This document shows, piece by piece, positions 32,795 through 45,536 of a DNA stretch of 64,000 nt. Position numbers and translations under genes: made by a program. The number at the start of each line of letters is the position of its first letter. The first letter of the stretch is position 1. The stretch is from positions 635,467 through 699,466 of the forward strand of contig BDDD01000268.1 in assembly GCA_001972305.1 (NCBI GenBank). The letters run 5' to 3'. The stretch comes from Cephalotus follicularis. Its lineage: Eukaryota > Streptophyta > Magnoliopsida > Oxalidales > Cephalotaceae. Under the pieces are notes generated by a model. It searched no databases. It was not told the origin of the DNA and worked only from the letters and a program-made list of their open reading frames with translations.

Positions 32795-33823
32795 ATCTAA
32801 CAAATTAAACATATAATCCAATGACGAAAATCAGTTGCAGTTATTTGATCATCACTTGTGGATAGTGATATAATGCATAGTGATACAATGAATAAGTAAA
32901 CAAATCTAGAATGCACAGTGATTATCAATGTCATAGAATGGAGCATTGTGATAAAATGGACAAGTACACAATGATAGAATACATAGACAATGCACATAGA
33001 TGAAGTATACATACACCAATATTAGGAACTAACAGTACAAATGCGACCGAACTGTCTTCTATCAACAAAGTATCAACAAAGTATTAAAACTAAATGAAGT
33101 ATTAAAACTGCCATTTCAAGCCAATAGTGTCTTCCCACTATGCCATTGAAATTTTTGAACTTCCCACTGTGTTAAAACTAATAAAAGTATCAACAAAGTA
33201 TTAATCAAGCAATTATTCATGAAAAAGAAATTTCAATGACAACCGAAAATCATTTCAACCTAACAGTTATATAGTCAATTTCATCAGATTCAATAATTGC
33301 AAAAAAAAAAAAATTTGAGATGGCAACGCTTAGGTTATGAGTATAGTAGTGACATACAAATAATGAAATACACAAATTTACATGGAAACCCACAACCACA
33401 ACAAATTAACCAAGATAATTTCAATGCCCATATTTTCAGTTATTGTCCAAATTTATATAACCCAAAACAACATCTATCAAAAAAATATTGTTACCGGTGA
33501 CAGAGAGACAGCGCACAGATCAATAAGATATTAAACCAAAAGAGAGGAAAGAAATGTAACAAATGTGAGTCTTGATGGCTTGATCGAAGGTGACAAAGAG
33601 ACAACTGGTGACAGAGAGACAACCGATGTTATTAGACAACCCCTGAGTTTTAATTTGTTATCCATGGTGGTGGTGGTGTTATAAAGGAGATGAGCTAAAG
33701 CATCAGGGTTACTTTTGGTATTAAAAAATGTTATTAATACAATGCTGACGTGGCAGTATAAAACTAACGGATCAACTAACAGCAGATTAACAACATGTGT
33801 CTAACTGTCTACCAAACAGTATC

Positions 33824-33908
33824 ATAAGTGTCAAATTTTCTGTTTTGAATCTTCAGGTACTAAAGTGTTCACGGAGATAAAACTCAAAGATTTTTGTATA
33901 ATTTACCC
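33824..33908 (-). repeat. Right terminal inverted repeat of MULE
   Basis: Reverse-complement partner of 29601-29685. It ends AATTTACCC next to the TATTAATTA duplication. Confidence 0.85.
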
Positions 33909-33917
33909 TATTAATTA

Positions 33918-35667
33918 TTGTTATTGTTTTAGATTAATATTACTAATACACCTTTATACAAGCTCACATTCCTTTTGCACTTCTCCGCAAAGTCACCCAA
34001 CTTGCTGGTCTTCAAAATTAATTCAAATAAAATTAATTAAATGAATATATAATTAGTCATTGCATTGCTTAGTGAGAACTCTTATTTTTAACTGATAATG
34101 GTAAAGATGAAAAGTGTTATCATGACAGGAGAAAGCAATGCCGTGAATGATAATATGTGTGAAGCTAATTATATAATATTTATGAAGAGTGTTAAGGAAA
34201 CTCTTTTTGTCAATCTTTTAAAGACATTCTCATATTAAAAAGAGTGTTTGATTTAGATTTTTGAAATCTAACTGTTCAGATGATTTACTATATTCATAGA
34301 TCATACATATCAAATTTCAAATCATTTTGATATTTACAAATATACTATTGAACAAATAACTATTTAATGGAATATGTAAAATTTATATAACGGTTAGATT
34401 TATTATGTGTAAATAGCATACCTATAAATATTCGATTTATTTGAAAATTAACATATATGACTTATAAAGATAACAAATCATATTAAACAATTACATTTAA
34501 AAATATAAATTAAACATTTCCCTATTAAGTAAAGTGTTAACTGAAGAGAGTGCCCCCACTCCCCTAATATCTATTGTAAGAATTTAATTTATGAAACATT
34601 AATTTATATGGGTATCCCTTTACGCTGAAATTTACTTTAACCATTGAGTTTGTTGTAAACAAGCAAGAGTTCATACTCACATATTTTATTTCCCCCAACA
34701 TTTAGATATATCAACCGTTATGCAACTGATTACAACAGCTTGTTCAAAGGAAGAGGAATTGCCGAATTGCTAGTGATATATTTCGTATTGGCATGGGAGA
34801 TCCTTGAATAAATCGAAGAAGCATCCCAGCAGCAGATACCGGCAGAATAGGAAGCTGTTGTCAAATTCGAAAAATATTTCCTTATAGAGTTGGTCAATAA
34901 CAGTAATCGACAGCAATTGAACTCTATATAATATAGAATGCATTTTTATTGGTAAGAATCTCCACTATTGTCGACTGATATTCAACTGATATTAATAACA
35001 AGGCTGGTCAAATTCCACTGACAGTCCCATTTTTATGTACTTTTATTGTTTCCACTATCATCTTTTGGATTTCTTGCCACACAAAACGCTGAGTGTTAAA
35101 TAACCAGACTGCCATGAAAGGCTTGGATCCGTTAATGTGTTTTCCTCTAGTTTGCTATGAATGCATAAACTTAGTGAAGGTGTTATTAACATGTCTTGAA
35201 GTGAAAGTCATTTAAGAAGTGATGATTCATATGGTGCTAAGAAGAAGCTATCTTGATTCTTGAAGAATAATATATAACCTTTTTTTTTAAGGCTTAACCC
35301 CAAAGGGAGCCTTCCAGAAATTCTCAAGCTCAAGCCGAAGAGAGGATTTGAAAATAGTTTTCAACCAGCAATAGACAAGTCTCGGTTAGAACCTCATTAG
35401 TTAGGTCATTGCCCCAAGCGCAAAGATTATAACAACCTTTCGTTTCAAGCCAAGCTTGTAGACAAAAGTTAACACGGCACCAACTTCCATACAAACTGCC
35501 AAAGTGTATTTTGCCTTGAATTATACAAACAGATGCTTCTTTAGTACTTTATATTTGATGTTTCACGTTACCTCTAGCTAATGTAAATTTTTTTTTCTTG
35601 ATAAAACAAAAAAGCAAATGACTAAGTGATGGCTCACACACACACAGAAAAGAAAGAAAAAAGACAC
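33918..35667. other. Gene-free stretch
   Basis: AT-rich and without a supported gene. It includes the 3' flank of the CUE gene. Open frames are short and lack domains. Confidence 0.45.
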
Positions 35668-37941
35668 TCAGTATATGTCAGGGTGGAATTGCCCAGATAT
35701 AGAGTTACTTGCCCCCGCCCTCTGAAGATGGAGCTTTAATGCGTAGTTGCTCACCTGGACCAGAACAAAAATATTACAAGGTCACTTCTACTAGTCAACT
35801 AAGGTCAACCTCAATTATTTCATATTTTACTGTTACTATGATCATCACCAAGCACTTCCTGATTGGCAGTTTTCGCAAGTATTGACTGTCTACTTTCGTC
35901 CTATAGGAATCTGATTTTCACAATAAAATATCTTTTAGCCTTGCCTACATCTGAAGAAAGGAATAGCTTTCCGTGTATTGTTGGTTCCATAGTCAAGATT
36001 GCCAATCGGGAGGACAAGAATTGACAAATCAAATGCTTTGGTCCAATTCCAAATCCTTAGGATAACTAGCTTTAAACACTTTTGCAAATTCTTGATGGAC
36101 AAAAGCATTACACATTTTTTGATGGACAAAAGCATCCATGATGCCAAACATGACACCCCCCAGGAACACACAACTACTTGCCGCAGAGTGTCATCCTACA
36201 TTGGAAAGAACTGCATGTCTATTTAGACATTAAATACTACGTGATAAGCATGAAGAAAAGAGCAAAGGTCAAATAGTTACAACACCATTTCCTAACATAT
36301 GCATTTGGTATGACGAATACAGCTGTAAATCATGGTCTACATGACCTAACTGTTTCTAGATGAACATTGAAATGTCACATATAGTACAATCACCAAATAG
36401 AAGAAATTACATAATCTTGATAGGTTAAAAAATAGTACCTCTAAATTTCGAACTTGTTGTTGGTACTGGCTTAAAACAAGCTTCAATTGTTGTACTTCCT
36501 TTCCCTTCTCCTCTTGCTCCAAATTCCGTTCGTGTTGGATGGCAACCGCTCTTTTTAAAATTTGGTTGTCATTAAACAAACTCTGAAGATGCTCCTTTAA
36601 AGAGGCATGTTCAAGCTGCTCCATGGGTAATTTTACACATAAAAACCATCAATGAGAGAATAAATTACATGATACTGCAAGTAAGTAGTCCTCGGCCACA
36701 AAATCAAATTAAGAATTACCTCCTCTGATGCCCTTAAGTTGGTAGTTACACTTTTTTCAAAAGCCTCTAAGATTCTCACGGCGCGCCCCCTAGCATCGTC
36801 AACATTTGTTGCGTTCATCATCTCGTGCACAAACAAATCCACCCACTGAGACCCATCCATATTGCTATCATATTCAAAGGTTGAATTTCTGTCTTTTATG
36901 TCTTCAACTTTCTGCTCTGACATTTGACTACCTGGCGAGTAAAGATTCAAAGAAAGCATAAGAAAGTAGTGTAAGCACAAGACAATACATGTTTAACAGC
37001 ACCTATTAGCTACTCTCATGAGAATCTTATCCAGGATACAACAGCATGAAGAAGCTACTTACATGTACCTACATCCTGATTGGTAATCTCAGCAGAATTT
37101 CCAATTGTCACAGAATCAACACTCTGAGATTTAATGCTTCCAATAGCATCACTGAAGGAAAGTGCACGCAGGCTCTCCATTGCGTCTTCAATCTTATTGT
37201 TGTGATTCCTAAGAACACTTCTAACCAACTGAACAAAAAAACACACATTGTCAAACAGTTGAAGCTTGAATATACAAACAAATCAACTAAGCAAAGTAAC
37301 ATGGCTAAGATTCCGCATTCATTCGGTCTTTTAGGTAGCTGCGAGAACATGAAAGGAACCATTAACCAATTATCATGCTTGCCAATGGGAGCCAAATAAA
37401 TAGATAGTTTGTAGGATGTAGAGGTATCATTATCAATATAACCACCACACTACAAACTGGTAATAAGCTTTATTATCAGAGTTACAATGTTCTTTATATA
37501 TATATATATATATAAAATTAACTATGAGAAAACTGGTAGCTAAGAAAGGTCAATGGAATTAAATTCGAAGGGAACACAAAATCTATTAACCAAATATGCA
37601 GTGCAAAAATGTAATGTGGCTTATTAAATCAAACTATAATAAAACTATACAACTAGTTTAGAATCAATAAAAATTAGCACTAAGAAGTAAAGAGATTTTT
37701 AACATTAAAAAAAAGAAACAAAATTAAAATGTAGACTGAAAAATCACTGAACCAAACGAACCTCGGGATCCAAGGAAGGGAACACTTGAAACAAGCCAGA
37801 AACCGGGTCCTCGGATCCGGATCCAGGAGACCTGGTAGGAGAACCGAAACTCGAACACCTGGATCTCTTCGCCGACGAGGAAGGAGAGGATCCAAAGATT
37901 TCCTCGAATCCCACTCGTTTCCCACAAATACCTGCAGACAT
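35668..37941 (-). CDS. CUE-domain ubiquitin-binding-like protein
   Basis: Five exons on the minus strand: 37941-37762, 37228-37069, 36931-36720, 36618-36439 and 35754-35668, about 272 residues. The ATG at 37941 (MSAGICGKR) is preceded in frame by GTG at 37947, which I reject as start. The Ser/Pro-rich N-terminus is typical of the plant family of At5g32440-type Cue proteins. The CUE domain follows at about residues 48-85 (GLFQVFPSLDPE with the FP motif, then LVRSVLRNHNNKIEDAMESL), split by intron 1. C-terminally there is a region with DGSQWVDLFVHEMMNATNVD and a Gln-rich coiled coil, ending NSISGQFHPDIY. CUE domains bind ubiquitin. The cellular role of this plant family is not established. The exon 4 acceptor is ambiguous by one codon. 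Confidence 0.9.
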
Positions 37942-37950
37942 CGCCACCTT

Positions 37951-37958
37951 AAACCCTA
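37951..37958 (+). promoter_or_regulatory. Telo-box-like motif at the CUE gene start
   Basis: AAACCCTA lies about 10 bp upstream of the ATG at 37941. This motif is common in leaders of housekeeping genes in plants. Confidence 0.4.
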
Positions 37959-38549
37959 GGTTTGTTTTTTTTTTTTTCGTTTTTGTTCTTCAATCACACA
38001 CAATAAAAAAATAAAATAAAATAACAAAAATAAATAACCTTGGTATATAAACAGGAAAATAACGGTTTTACTTTCTTTTTACATATAGCAAAATTAATTC
38101 AATCAATTTTTAGTTTTCTTGATAGAGGACAAGAGAGAAGGTGGGGTTCTGGTTTTGTGTTGGTTTTAGGATATTTGGCAAATCTATAACATCTTTTGTA
38201 TTTTCAGTATACAAGTTTACAGTAACGAATAATGGAAAGTAGTTAATTTACAAGTATGTTGTGTAATCAAATACTTTCTGCCTTTCTGACTCCAACAAAC
38301 AAGAATTTTATAATTTTTTTACATATTTGGTTGAGGCGCTTTTTATTCAAAGTAAGGCTATTAATCATATAAATGCATCTACAAATTAGAATGTCTTTTA
38401 AATATTTAATTTCTAGTGAAATAATCATTAAAAATATTTTGATAAGATCTATTTGTGTTATCACTTACTTTTACTTAATAATATTACTGTGTTAGTCAAT
38501 GTGCAAAAGTAATCATCCTCCAATATTATAAATTGGATTAGGTTGGATT

Positions 38550-39416
38550 TGGATTAAGGTATCTTACTTTCAACATAATTAGATATGTTAGACATATTTC
38601 TTTTTCGTGTGTGTAATTATATGTTACACATACTTCATTATTGTATGTGTAATTATACGTATCATTGTTCAATACACAGTGTTATGTGAAGTTGTATGGG
38701 TTGGATTTGGATTATAGTATCTCACTTTCAACATGATTGGATATGTCACACATATTCTTTTCTTGTATGTATAATCATACGTCTCATTATTTAATATGCG
38801 GTGTTATATGAAGTTAAATAACTTTTTTTTTGTTCGATTGGATTATAGTATCTCACTCTCAACATGATTTGATGTGTTAGACATATTCATGTCTTGTATG
38901 TATAATCAACGTATCATTATTTAATATGCGGTGTTATACGAAGTTGTATGGGTTAGATTTGGATTAAGGTATCTCAATTTCAACATGGTTGAATATGTTA
39001 GACATATTCCTTTATTGTATGTGCAATCATACGTATCATTGTTTGATATACGATGTTATCTTAAGTTAAATAACTTTTTCTTGGGTTGGATTTGGATTGT
39101 AGCATCTCACTTTCAACTTGATTGGATATGTTAGACATATTCCTTTATTGTATGTGTAATCATACGTATCATTGTTTAATAGTGTTATGTAAAGTTGTAT
39201 GTATAATCATTCGTTAATATGCGGTGTTATATGAAGTTAAATAACTTTTTTTTTGACATATTCCTTTCTTGTACGTGTAATCATAGGTATTATTGTTTAC
39301 TATGTGGTGTTTTGTGAAGTTGTACGTGTATTCATTCGAATCATTTGTTTAATATGCGGTGTTATGTGAAGTCAAATAACTTTTTTTTTGACATATTCCT
39401 TTCTTGTATGTGTAAT
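38550..39416 (+). repeat. Decayed tandem array, about 120-160 bp units
   Basis: The phrase GTATCTCACTTTCAACATGATTGG and variants recurs near 38559, 38717, 38847, 38968 and 39102 (spacings 158, 130, 121 and 134). Each is followed by GACATATTCCTTTCTTGTATG, ATCATACGTATCATTGTTTAATATGCGG and GTTATGTGAAGTT. Later units lack the first phrase. The array is interrupted at 39417 by the hAT element and resumes at 44198 with the same phrases. Confidence 0.85.
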
Positions 39417-42400
39417 TAGGGGTGTTTATATGGGTAAACCGAGCCGCAATTTTTTACGGTTCAGTTTTACTGTTTTTCGGGTCCAAAAATCCCAACCCAC
39501 ACTCGAACCGCACTTGGAGTTTGAGTTGCGGTTACCCGCCCCAAACTACAATGCGGTTTTCAGGTATTACGGGTAAAACCCGCATTTTTAAACTTTAAAT
39601 TAAAATTATTAAATTAATACAAAATTTTTAAAACTAAAAATCTAATACTTAATACTCTATCTAATTACATCAAATACTACTCAAATAATCCAATTATTCA
39701 ACAAATGATCACCAATTACACCTATTAAATCGACAAAGATACTGACTCTAAAACATGAGAACAAATTGAACCTGTTTATTTTGTATTCGTTGTATATTAA
39801 AACATTCAACAAGAAATGGACTCAACATGAAAACAACTAGCAAAATTGAACACTAGCAGACTCAATATATAGTGAACATGAACCAAAGAGTCAACATGTT
39901 TCCTGTTTCCAAGCAAATCATATATACAACTATATAGTCAACAACTCAACATGAAAACAAATACAACAACATCAACATTTGTGAAGAATTTCAATACTAG
40001 CAAACTCAATAGTCAATAACTTAGCCTATTACCATGTACCAATTATACCAACTATATAATCTAACCAAATGAAAATTGTGCACTCCAATCCTGACTTTCA
40101 AGAACAAAGTAGAGTAGCAAACTAACAGTACACCTATGTTAGTCTAACAAATTGAAAATTACAGAAGTATCAAACCACCATATAGCAGTACCAATTACAT
40201 TAAATAGCAAAATACATCATTTCATTCAAAACAATAGCAAACTAAACCACCAATATTACATTGAAGCAAATCCAAGCAATCCCAAGTTCCAAACTTCAAA
40301 TTAGTCCATCATCGGTGCTGAAGACAACTCCCCAAAATCAGAAAATTTAAAGAAAAAAAAGTATAAAAGAATTATCAGTAATAATAACAAGCGTGTAGCG
40401 GTTATTTGAAATTAAATATACAGTTGAATAACTAATAACAATGCAAAAATATAAAAATTACAAATATCAAACTTTTCAAGATCCTCTAAAACTTATTCAA
40501 CATTGATTCGTTGTGAAGACCGAAGCCAATCTTGAGAGCATATGAGAGATTCAACAATGGTAGGAGTCAAAGAGCTCTAAATGAATCGAGCACAAGTCCT
40601 CTAGTGCTAAATGCAAACTCTGAAGCAACAGTGGAGATGGGAATGACCAATACATGTCTAGCCATGCGTAAAAGGATAGAAAATCTAAGGCTATGTACTT
40701 TCCACCAGCATAAAATATCAAAGTCCTCAACATCCTTCTCGATTGTTTCATTAAGATAACTATCCTATTTTGTTTTGGTAGGAACATCATCCGACGTATT
40801 AATTTGAGAAATAAATATAGTCGTTGGATCCCTATCATCTTCATCATGGATTATATAATCCATCATCACACTTGAGCTTGATTGGTCACCTACACTTCTG
40901 AGTGTTCGAGGCATAGATCTTCTCATATTCACAAAATAAAGATTTAACAATATCTTCAACTTTCTTTATCATCTCATTTTTCAACTCATCTTCATTTTCA
41001 TACATTTTTGATAAACCAAACTCTACAAACTTCATCTTTCGCCTTGGATCAAGTACAACCCCAACATGAATTAGGAAATTCATCTTCTTCGGGTTCCCCC
41101 AATATTTTTCATACTTGACCTTCATTTTTAAAGCCATTGACCTCAACTTATAATCTCCAATTTCAATCCACCTATTCAAAAGGCAATACACCCTGCAAAT
41201 CTCATTAAAGTAAATATTTGAGGTGACAAATAAAGAACCCAAAACACGTACAATGAGCTTATATAGGCTCTCTAAAAACTTCACCATCCTCTCAACATTT
41301 CTCCAATATTCCTCACTAGGTCTTCCCTTATCATTCATCCTCCCACTGACATTCACATCATCAAACTTTTCAAGCTTGATCCTATACAAAGGATCTAACA
41401 GATCAAACCTATCAAATGCTTCCCGAAATTTTAAAGCAGTATTTAACATTAAATAGGTTGAGTTCCACCTAGTAGACACATCTAGACATAACAACCATTT
41501 ACTTTCAATTTGTAGAAGCGGGACACACTCCTTAAACTTTTTCAATCGAGCTGGAGAATGTCTCACATATCTCATAGCCACTCTAACTCGAGTCACGGAC
41601 TCATCCGTCCACCACTACAAGATTAATAATGTGGGTTACACATCTCATATGAAGGAGTAGCTTGTTCAAAACATTAGTACCCCAACTACGAAACCTGTCT
41701 TTCAAATAATTAATAGCAAGGTCATTGGATGAAGCATTATCTACAGTAATAGTCATCACTTTCCTAATTCCCCAATCCATCAAACACTTCTCAATAGTCA
41801 TTCCAATATCTTCACCCCTATGACTAGAAATTGGACAAAAGTTAAGAATCCTTTTGTTCAATTTCCATTGATCATCAATGAAATGAGCTGTTAAACACAT
41901 GTAGTTGATCCTTTGCAAGGACGTCCACGTGTCTGTGGTTAGGCAAATTCTATCACAAGACAATTTCAAAAAATTTTACAATTTCAACTTTTCATTCAAA
42001 TACAATTGATAACAATCTCTCGTCAGAACCTTAAACCATGGTGCTATCACAGCTATCAACTGTCTAAACCCTTCACTCTCGACAGATTTAAATGGAAGCT
42101 CATCAATTATTATCATACGAGCTAAGGCATTTCTAGCAACATCTTGATCCATCTTCCAATTACTAAGTGTGCTACCTGTATAGCTCTCAATCACTCGGTC
42201 AATAGGTTTAAGACTCAATATGGCTTGGGTCTTTTCTAAATTTGGGACGGTATTTTTTGCAAGTCCTAATATGAGCCTTAAGAGAAGAAGTACCATGTGT
42301 GTGTGTGTGTCAGTTGCATAATCCCTCTCACAATAATTACACATTGCTTTCATCCTCCCATCACTATGTCTATACTTTGAAAAGTGAAGTCATACCTCAG

Positions 42401-44197
42401 ACCTAGATTCTTGGATCTTTCTTTTCTCTTATTGCTTGCCTCAGTAGCACTAGCATCCTCCATTGCATTTATGGCCACTTCAGTTTCATCAATTGTGTCA
42501 AAATCCCTTTCTTCTCTAAGCGACATCTACACATGATAGTATACTCTATTAATATACACAAACAACTTTGTGAATTTGACCAAATGAAAACCTGTTGCAA
42601 TTGGAAGTGCAAGCAGAATTCTAGAAGTAAATTGGAGTAAGAATTACTATAGGTATTAAACAAATAGAACCAACATGTACATTTGAGTTTTGTAGAACCA
42701 ACATGTAGAATGACATTCATATATAGAGAACATAACAACACATCAAGCTACCAAGGATAATTTGCTGACTTTTGATTATCTTGAAACTTCGTCGGTTATA
42801 GTTGCTCACATTCAAACAAAGAATATTTTTATTTTAAAGTCTCTACCCTAAAATCTGGAAGCGTAGATTCTATATATAGCACAATACCTATATATTAGTG
42901 CTAACAGATTCTCTCTTTGAAGTAAAGCATATATATATGGGCTCATCCAGTCCAGAGTTAAAATCTCAAGGTTTATATATCATATGTGACCAACCGACTA
43001 ACTGTCTCTGTATATGTGTGTGTGAGAGTTCCGATAAGATTTTTTATAATGGAAAAAGCCCTTTATAAATTTAACAGATGGTACCGAGAAGTGTATATAT
43101 CAAAATTGAAGTAATATATAACAGGATGGTGATTTAGTGAGAAAAAAATGTAAAGCAAAAGACAATGGCAATAAATGGGGCTGCAAGCAAATGCCGGACG
43201 AGTATGACACTGCCACTTAAAATACTTTAATGTCAAAGAAACAGTTCAAGTACTTTTCCAAATTAACTGAATCATTACAGTCTGTTTGTATAAATTTGAA
43301 TAGGCATGACAATAAGGTTTGTCACAAATTTGACCCAAAATTAGTTAGATATTCGTATGAATGCTTGAATTTTTTAGATATTTTTTATAAACTAAATTAC
43401 TAAATACATTATAATCAGTCCCGATTTACATTACAAACAGTCCATAAACTGAATTTTTTTAGATATTCATATGAATTCAATAAATAAATTATTATTCTCT
43501 AAAAATTATAGTAATTAATATTTGTATAAATAAATTAAATAGTTAAAAAAATTTAAAAATAAAACAAAAACCAAGGGATGCAACACATGAACAACGGGCT
43601 AAGCAATAATCAGTCACAAATCATGGTTCACCAACTAAAAAAAGCAAAAGAAAAAGAAGATAGTAACTAACCTACTTTATGCGTTGTACTGTTTTGAGTC
43701 GAGAGAGTGAGAGGGAGAGGAGAGGAGCCGTTGACAGTGAGAGGGGACGAGGAGGATATGTCGTTGTCGACTTGTCGTTGCTAACGAAATAGGATGAGGA
43801 GGCAAGGAGACGAGTCGAGGAGGAGCCGTTGACAGTATTAGGGTTGCGAACGAAATGGCGCGGTGTGTGTGATTTGCGATTTGGGATGGAGCGTGCGTTA
43901 TGCGGATTAAGCAGTTTGTGTAATGGGCTGGGCAGTCTTGTATATTGCGCGTCATTACTGTTGTGTGTGTCTTGTGTGTGGCCCATATGAAAGGCCCAAG
44001 CCATAACTTAATTTTCAGGTATTCGGATATCTGAATACCCAAAAACTTAGAATTTTTAAACCGCACCCAAACCGCAATTTTAAATTTACCCGCAATACCC
44101 CCCCAAATACCCGAAAAACCTGAACTATCCAAACCGAAAAAAATACGGTGCAGTTCGGTTCGATTTTTCAGTTTTTGAGTAATTTTGCAGACCCCTA
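39417..44197 (-). mobile_element. hAT DNA transposon (degenerate) nested in tandem array
   Basis: This 4781-bp element begins TAGGGGTG and ends ACCCCTA. It is flanked by a perfect 8-bp duplication TGTGTAAT (39409-39416 and 44198-44205). Both ends carry subterminal clusters of CCGCA/TGCGG and ACCCG motifs (39440-39585 and 44050-44170), as hAT transposases require. The transposase remnant lies on the minus strand from 42526 to about 40517. Confidence 0.92.
40517..42526 (-). pseudogene. hAT transposase (RICESLEEPER-like), multiple stops and frameshifts
   Basis: Pieces in order on the minus strand are: a start at 42526 (MSLREERDF); a BED-finger remnant (MCNYCERDY, about 42345); a frame to 41976 with WFKVLTRDCYQLY; a frame at 41969-41601 with LTTDTWTSLQRINYMCLTAH (first catalytic Asp) and TITVDNASSND (second Asp); a frame at 41596-40886 with STRWNSTYLMLNTALKFREA; and, in another frame, the hATC dimerisation block at about 40733-40570 (FDILCWWKV, VIPISTVASEFAFSTRG). 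Stops separate these frames near 41973 and 41601, and at least one frameshift precedes hATC and one precedes the BED finger. It is a pseudogene. The family assignment is firm. Confidence 0.9.
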
Positions 44198-44310
44198 TGT
44201 GTAATCATATGTATCATTGTTTAATATACGATGTTATGTGAAGTTGTATGTGTAATCATTCGTATAATTGTTTAATATGCGTTGTTATGTGAAGTTAAAT
44301 ATTTTTTTTT
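44198..44310 (+). repeat. Continuation of the tandem array beyond the hAT element
   Basis: It carries TGTGTAATCATATGTATCATTG, ATGTTATGTGAAGTTG and TTTAATATGCG phrases as in 38550-39416, showing the hAT inserted into one array. Confidence 0.8.
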
Positions 44311-45286
44311 TTTTTGAGATTGTTAAGGGAAAGAGATTTAAGTTAACTACGATAATATTGACATTAAATGACACTTAAATTGATATAATATGATATATTG
44401 CTTATGATATATTTTCTTTTGTATTTGCACCGTTCATCGTCTCAATCTCTACGTTTCAATTTCATTATTTTTTTTATTTGACAATTTTTTTCATAACCAT
44501 TGTATTTCCAATAATGTATGCATTCCTCTCATTCTTTATTTTTTTTTTATGCATGCATGTGTTAACAGTTCTCATTTGTTAATTTTCAACTTCATTTTTT
44601 CCGAATGTGCGCAACTATAATAATAAGATTATAACAGAGTGTTTACATTAAGTGTTAAGTATTGAATGTTGAATCAACATATGAATAATTTAGAATAGTT
44701 AAGACACAATATTTGAATGTTGAATACTAAATTATTAAGATCGTTTGATAACTGAATTATTTGAAAGATCTAAATATATTTAATTCATCTTTTTAACCTT
44801 CTAATTTTATCCAAAAATTCTATTAAGATGTTATTTGACTGAATAAGAGGATGAATAAAATCTTGATCAATAAGTGATAATAAGATATATTTAAACTTAA
44901 TTTTAATGAGTAAACAAACGTTCTTATTGAGTCAAAATTTAGTTTATCCAGATTAACATGTCCAATAAGAATAAACAAACAGTCCATATTTTTAAATTCT
45001 TAATATTTTTATCAAAATTAATATATCATTATATATAATATGCATTTATTTATTTTATTTATTCAATAGTAATGAAAATCACGAATACGTTTTATTATTT
45101 AAATATTATTTGTACGTGATAATACATCTATTATAATGATTTTTTTTTTAATAAAAATGATAGAAGGTGTAACATCACTGAAAGAAGACTGGTATGTATG
45201 AGACTGGTGATAATTGTCGATGATATTTTACTTGGCAGTTTATCTATTATTAAATATTTATATAACTGAAAACGTCTTTCATGATT
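44311..45286. other. Gene-free stretch with dispersed repeat (family C, reverse copy)
   Basis: No gene is visible. The part at about 44790-44993 is the reverse complement of 59333-59535. Shared phrases read on the minus strand include TGTTTGTTTATTCTTATTGG, AACGTTTGTTTACTCATTAA and TTTTGGATAAAATTAG-like ends. It looks like a MITE fragment whose left edge I cannot place. Confidence 0.55.
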
Positions 45287-45358
45287 GTGGCTGTAGTTTA
45301 GTGGTAAGAATTCCACGTTGTGGCCGTGGAGACCTGGGCTCGAATCCCAGCAGCCACA
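45287..45358 (+). tRNA. tRNA-His (GTG)
   Basis: The 72-nt cloverleaf has acceptor stem GTGGCTG/CAGCCAC (45287-45293 with 45351-45357) and discriminator A at 45358. The anticodon stem CCACG/CGTGG encloses loop TTGTGGC with anticodon GTG at 45320-45322, and the T arm has GGGCTCGAATCCC-type sequence. A-box (TAGTTTAGTGG) and B-box are present, there is no intron, and a short T-run follows. It lies head-to-tail about 80 bp upstream of the OST4 leader. Confidence 0.98.
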
Positions 45359-45440
45359 AATTTTATCATCCTTTTACCTCTTTCTTGCCTGGAAAGAGAA
45401 CGACATCGTTTAGAGGCGCCTCTTAATATCCTCATAGGCA

Positions 45441-45450
45441 TATAAACCCT
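45441..45450 (+). promoter_or_regulatory. Telo-box in OST4 promoter or leader
   Basis: TAAACCCTAG follows a TATA-like CATATAAA and precedes the presumed first leader exon of OST4. Confidence 0.4.
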
Positions 45451-45536
45451 AGTTCACTGCTTCAGCCTCAACACTGACTCGTTGTATGTTTTTTTTCCCA
45501 AAACACGGTTCCTTTGACTCCCCCGATTTCAACACC

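Larger units (their letters stand above)
29601..33908 (+). mobile_element. Mutator-like element (MULE) with two convergent genes
   Basis: This 4308-bp element has terminal inverted repeats of about 80 bp (left 29601-29685, right 33824-33908; outer bases GGGTAAATTA). A 9-bp target duplication has one mismatch: TATTGATTA (29592-29600) and TATTAATTA (33909-33917). Nine bases is the Mutator signature. Inside are a truncated MULE transposase on the plus strand and a GRF zinc-finger ORF on the minus strand. It is inserted 477 bp upstream of the KNL2 start codon. Confidence 0.9.

Noticed and set aside
35285-35560. Possible LINE or gene fragment
   Set aside because: Reading all frames gave only short runs with many stops and no motif I could defend.
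37945-37947. GTG start for the CUE protein
   Set aside because: A normal ATG lies two codons downstream, and family members begin with a short Met-Ser start.
43672-44132. Minus-strand frames of 110 and 151 codons at the hAT end
   Set aside because: They run through subterminal hAT repeats and overlap each other in two frames. No homology is visible.
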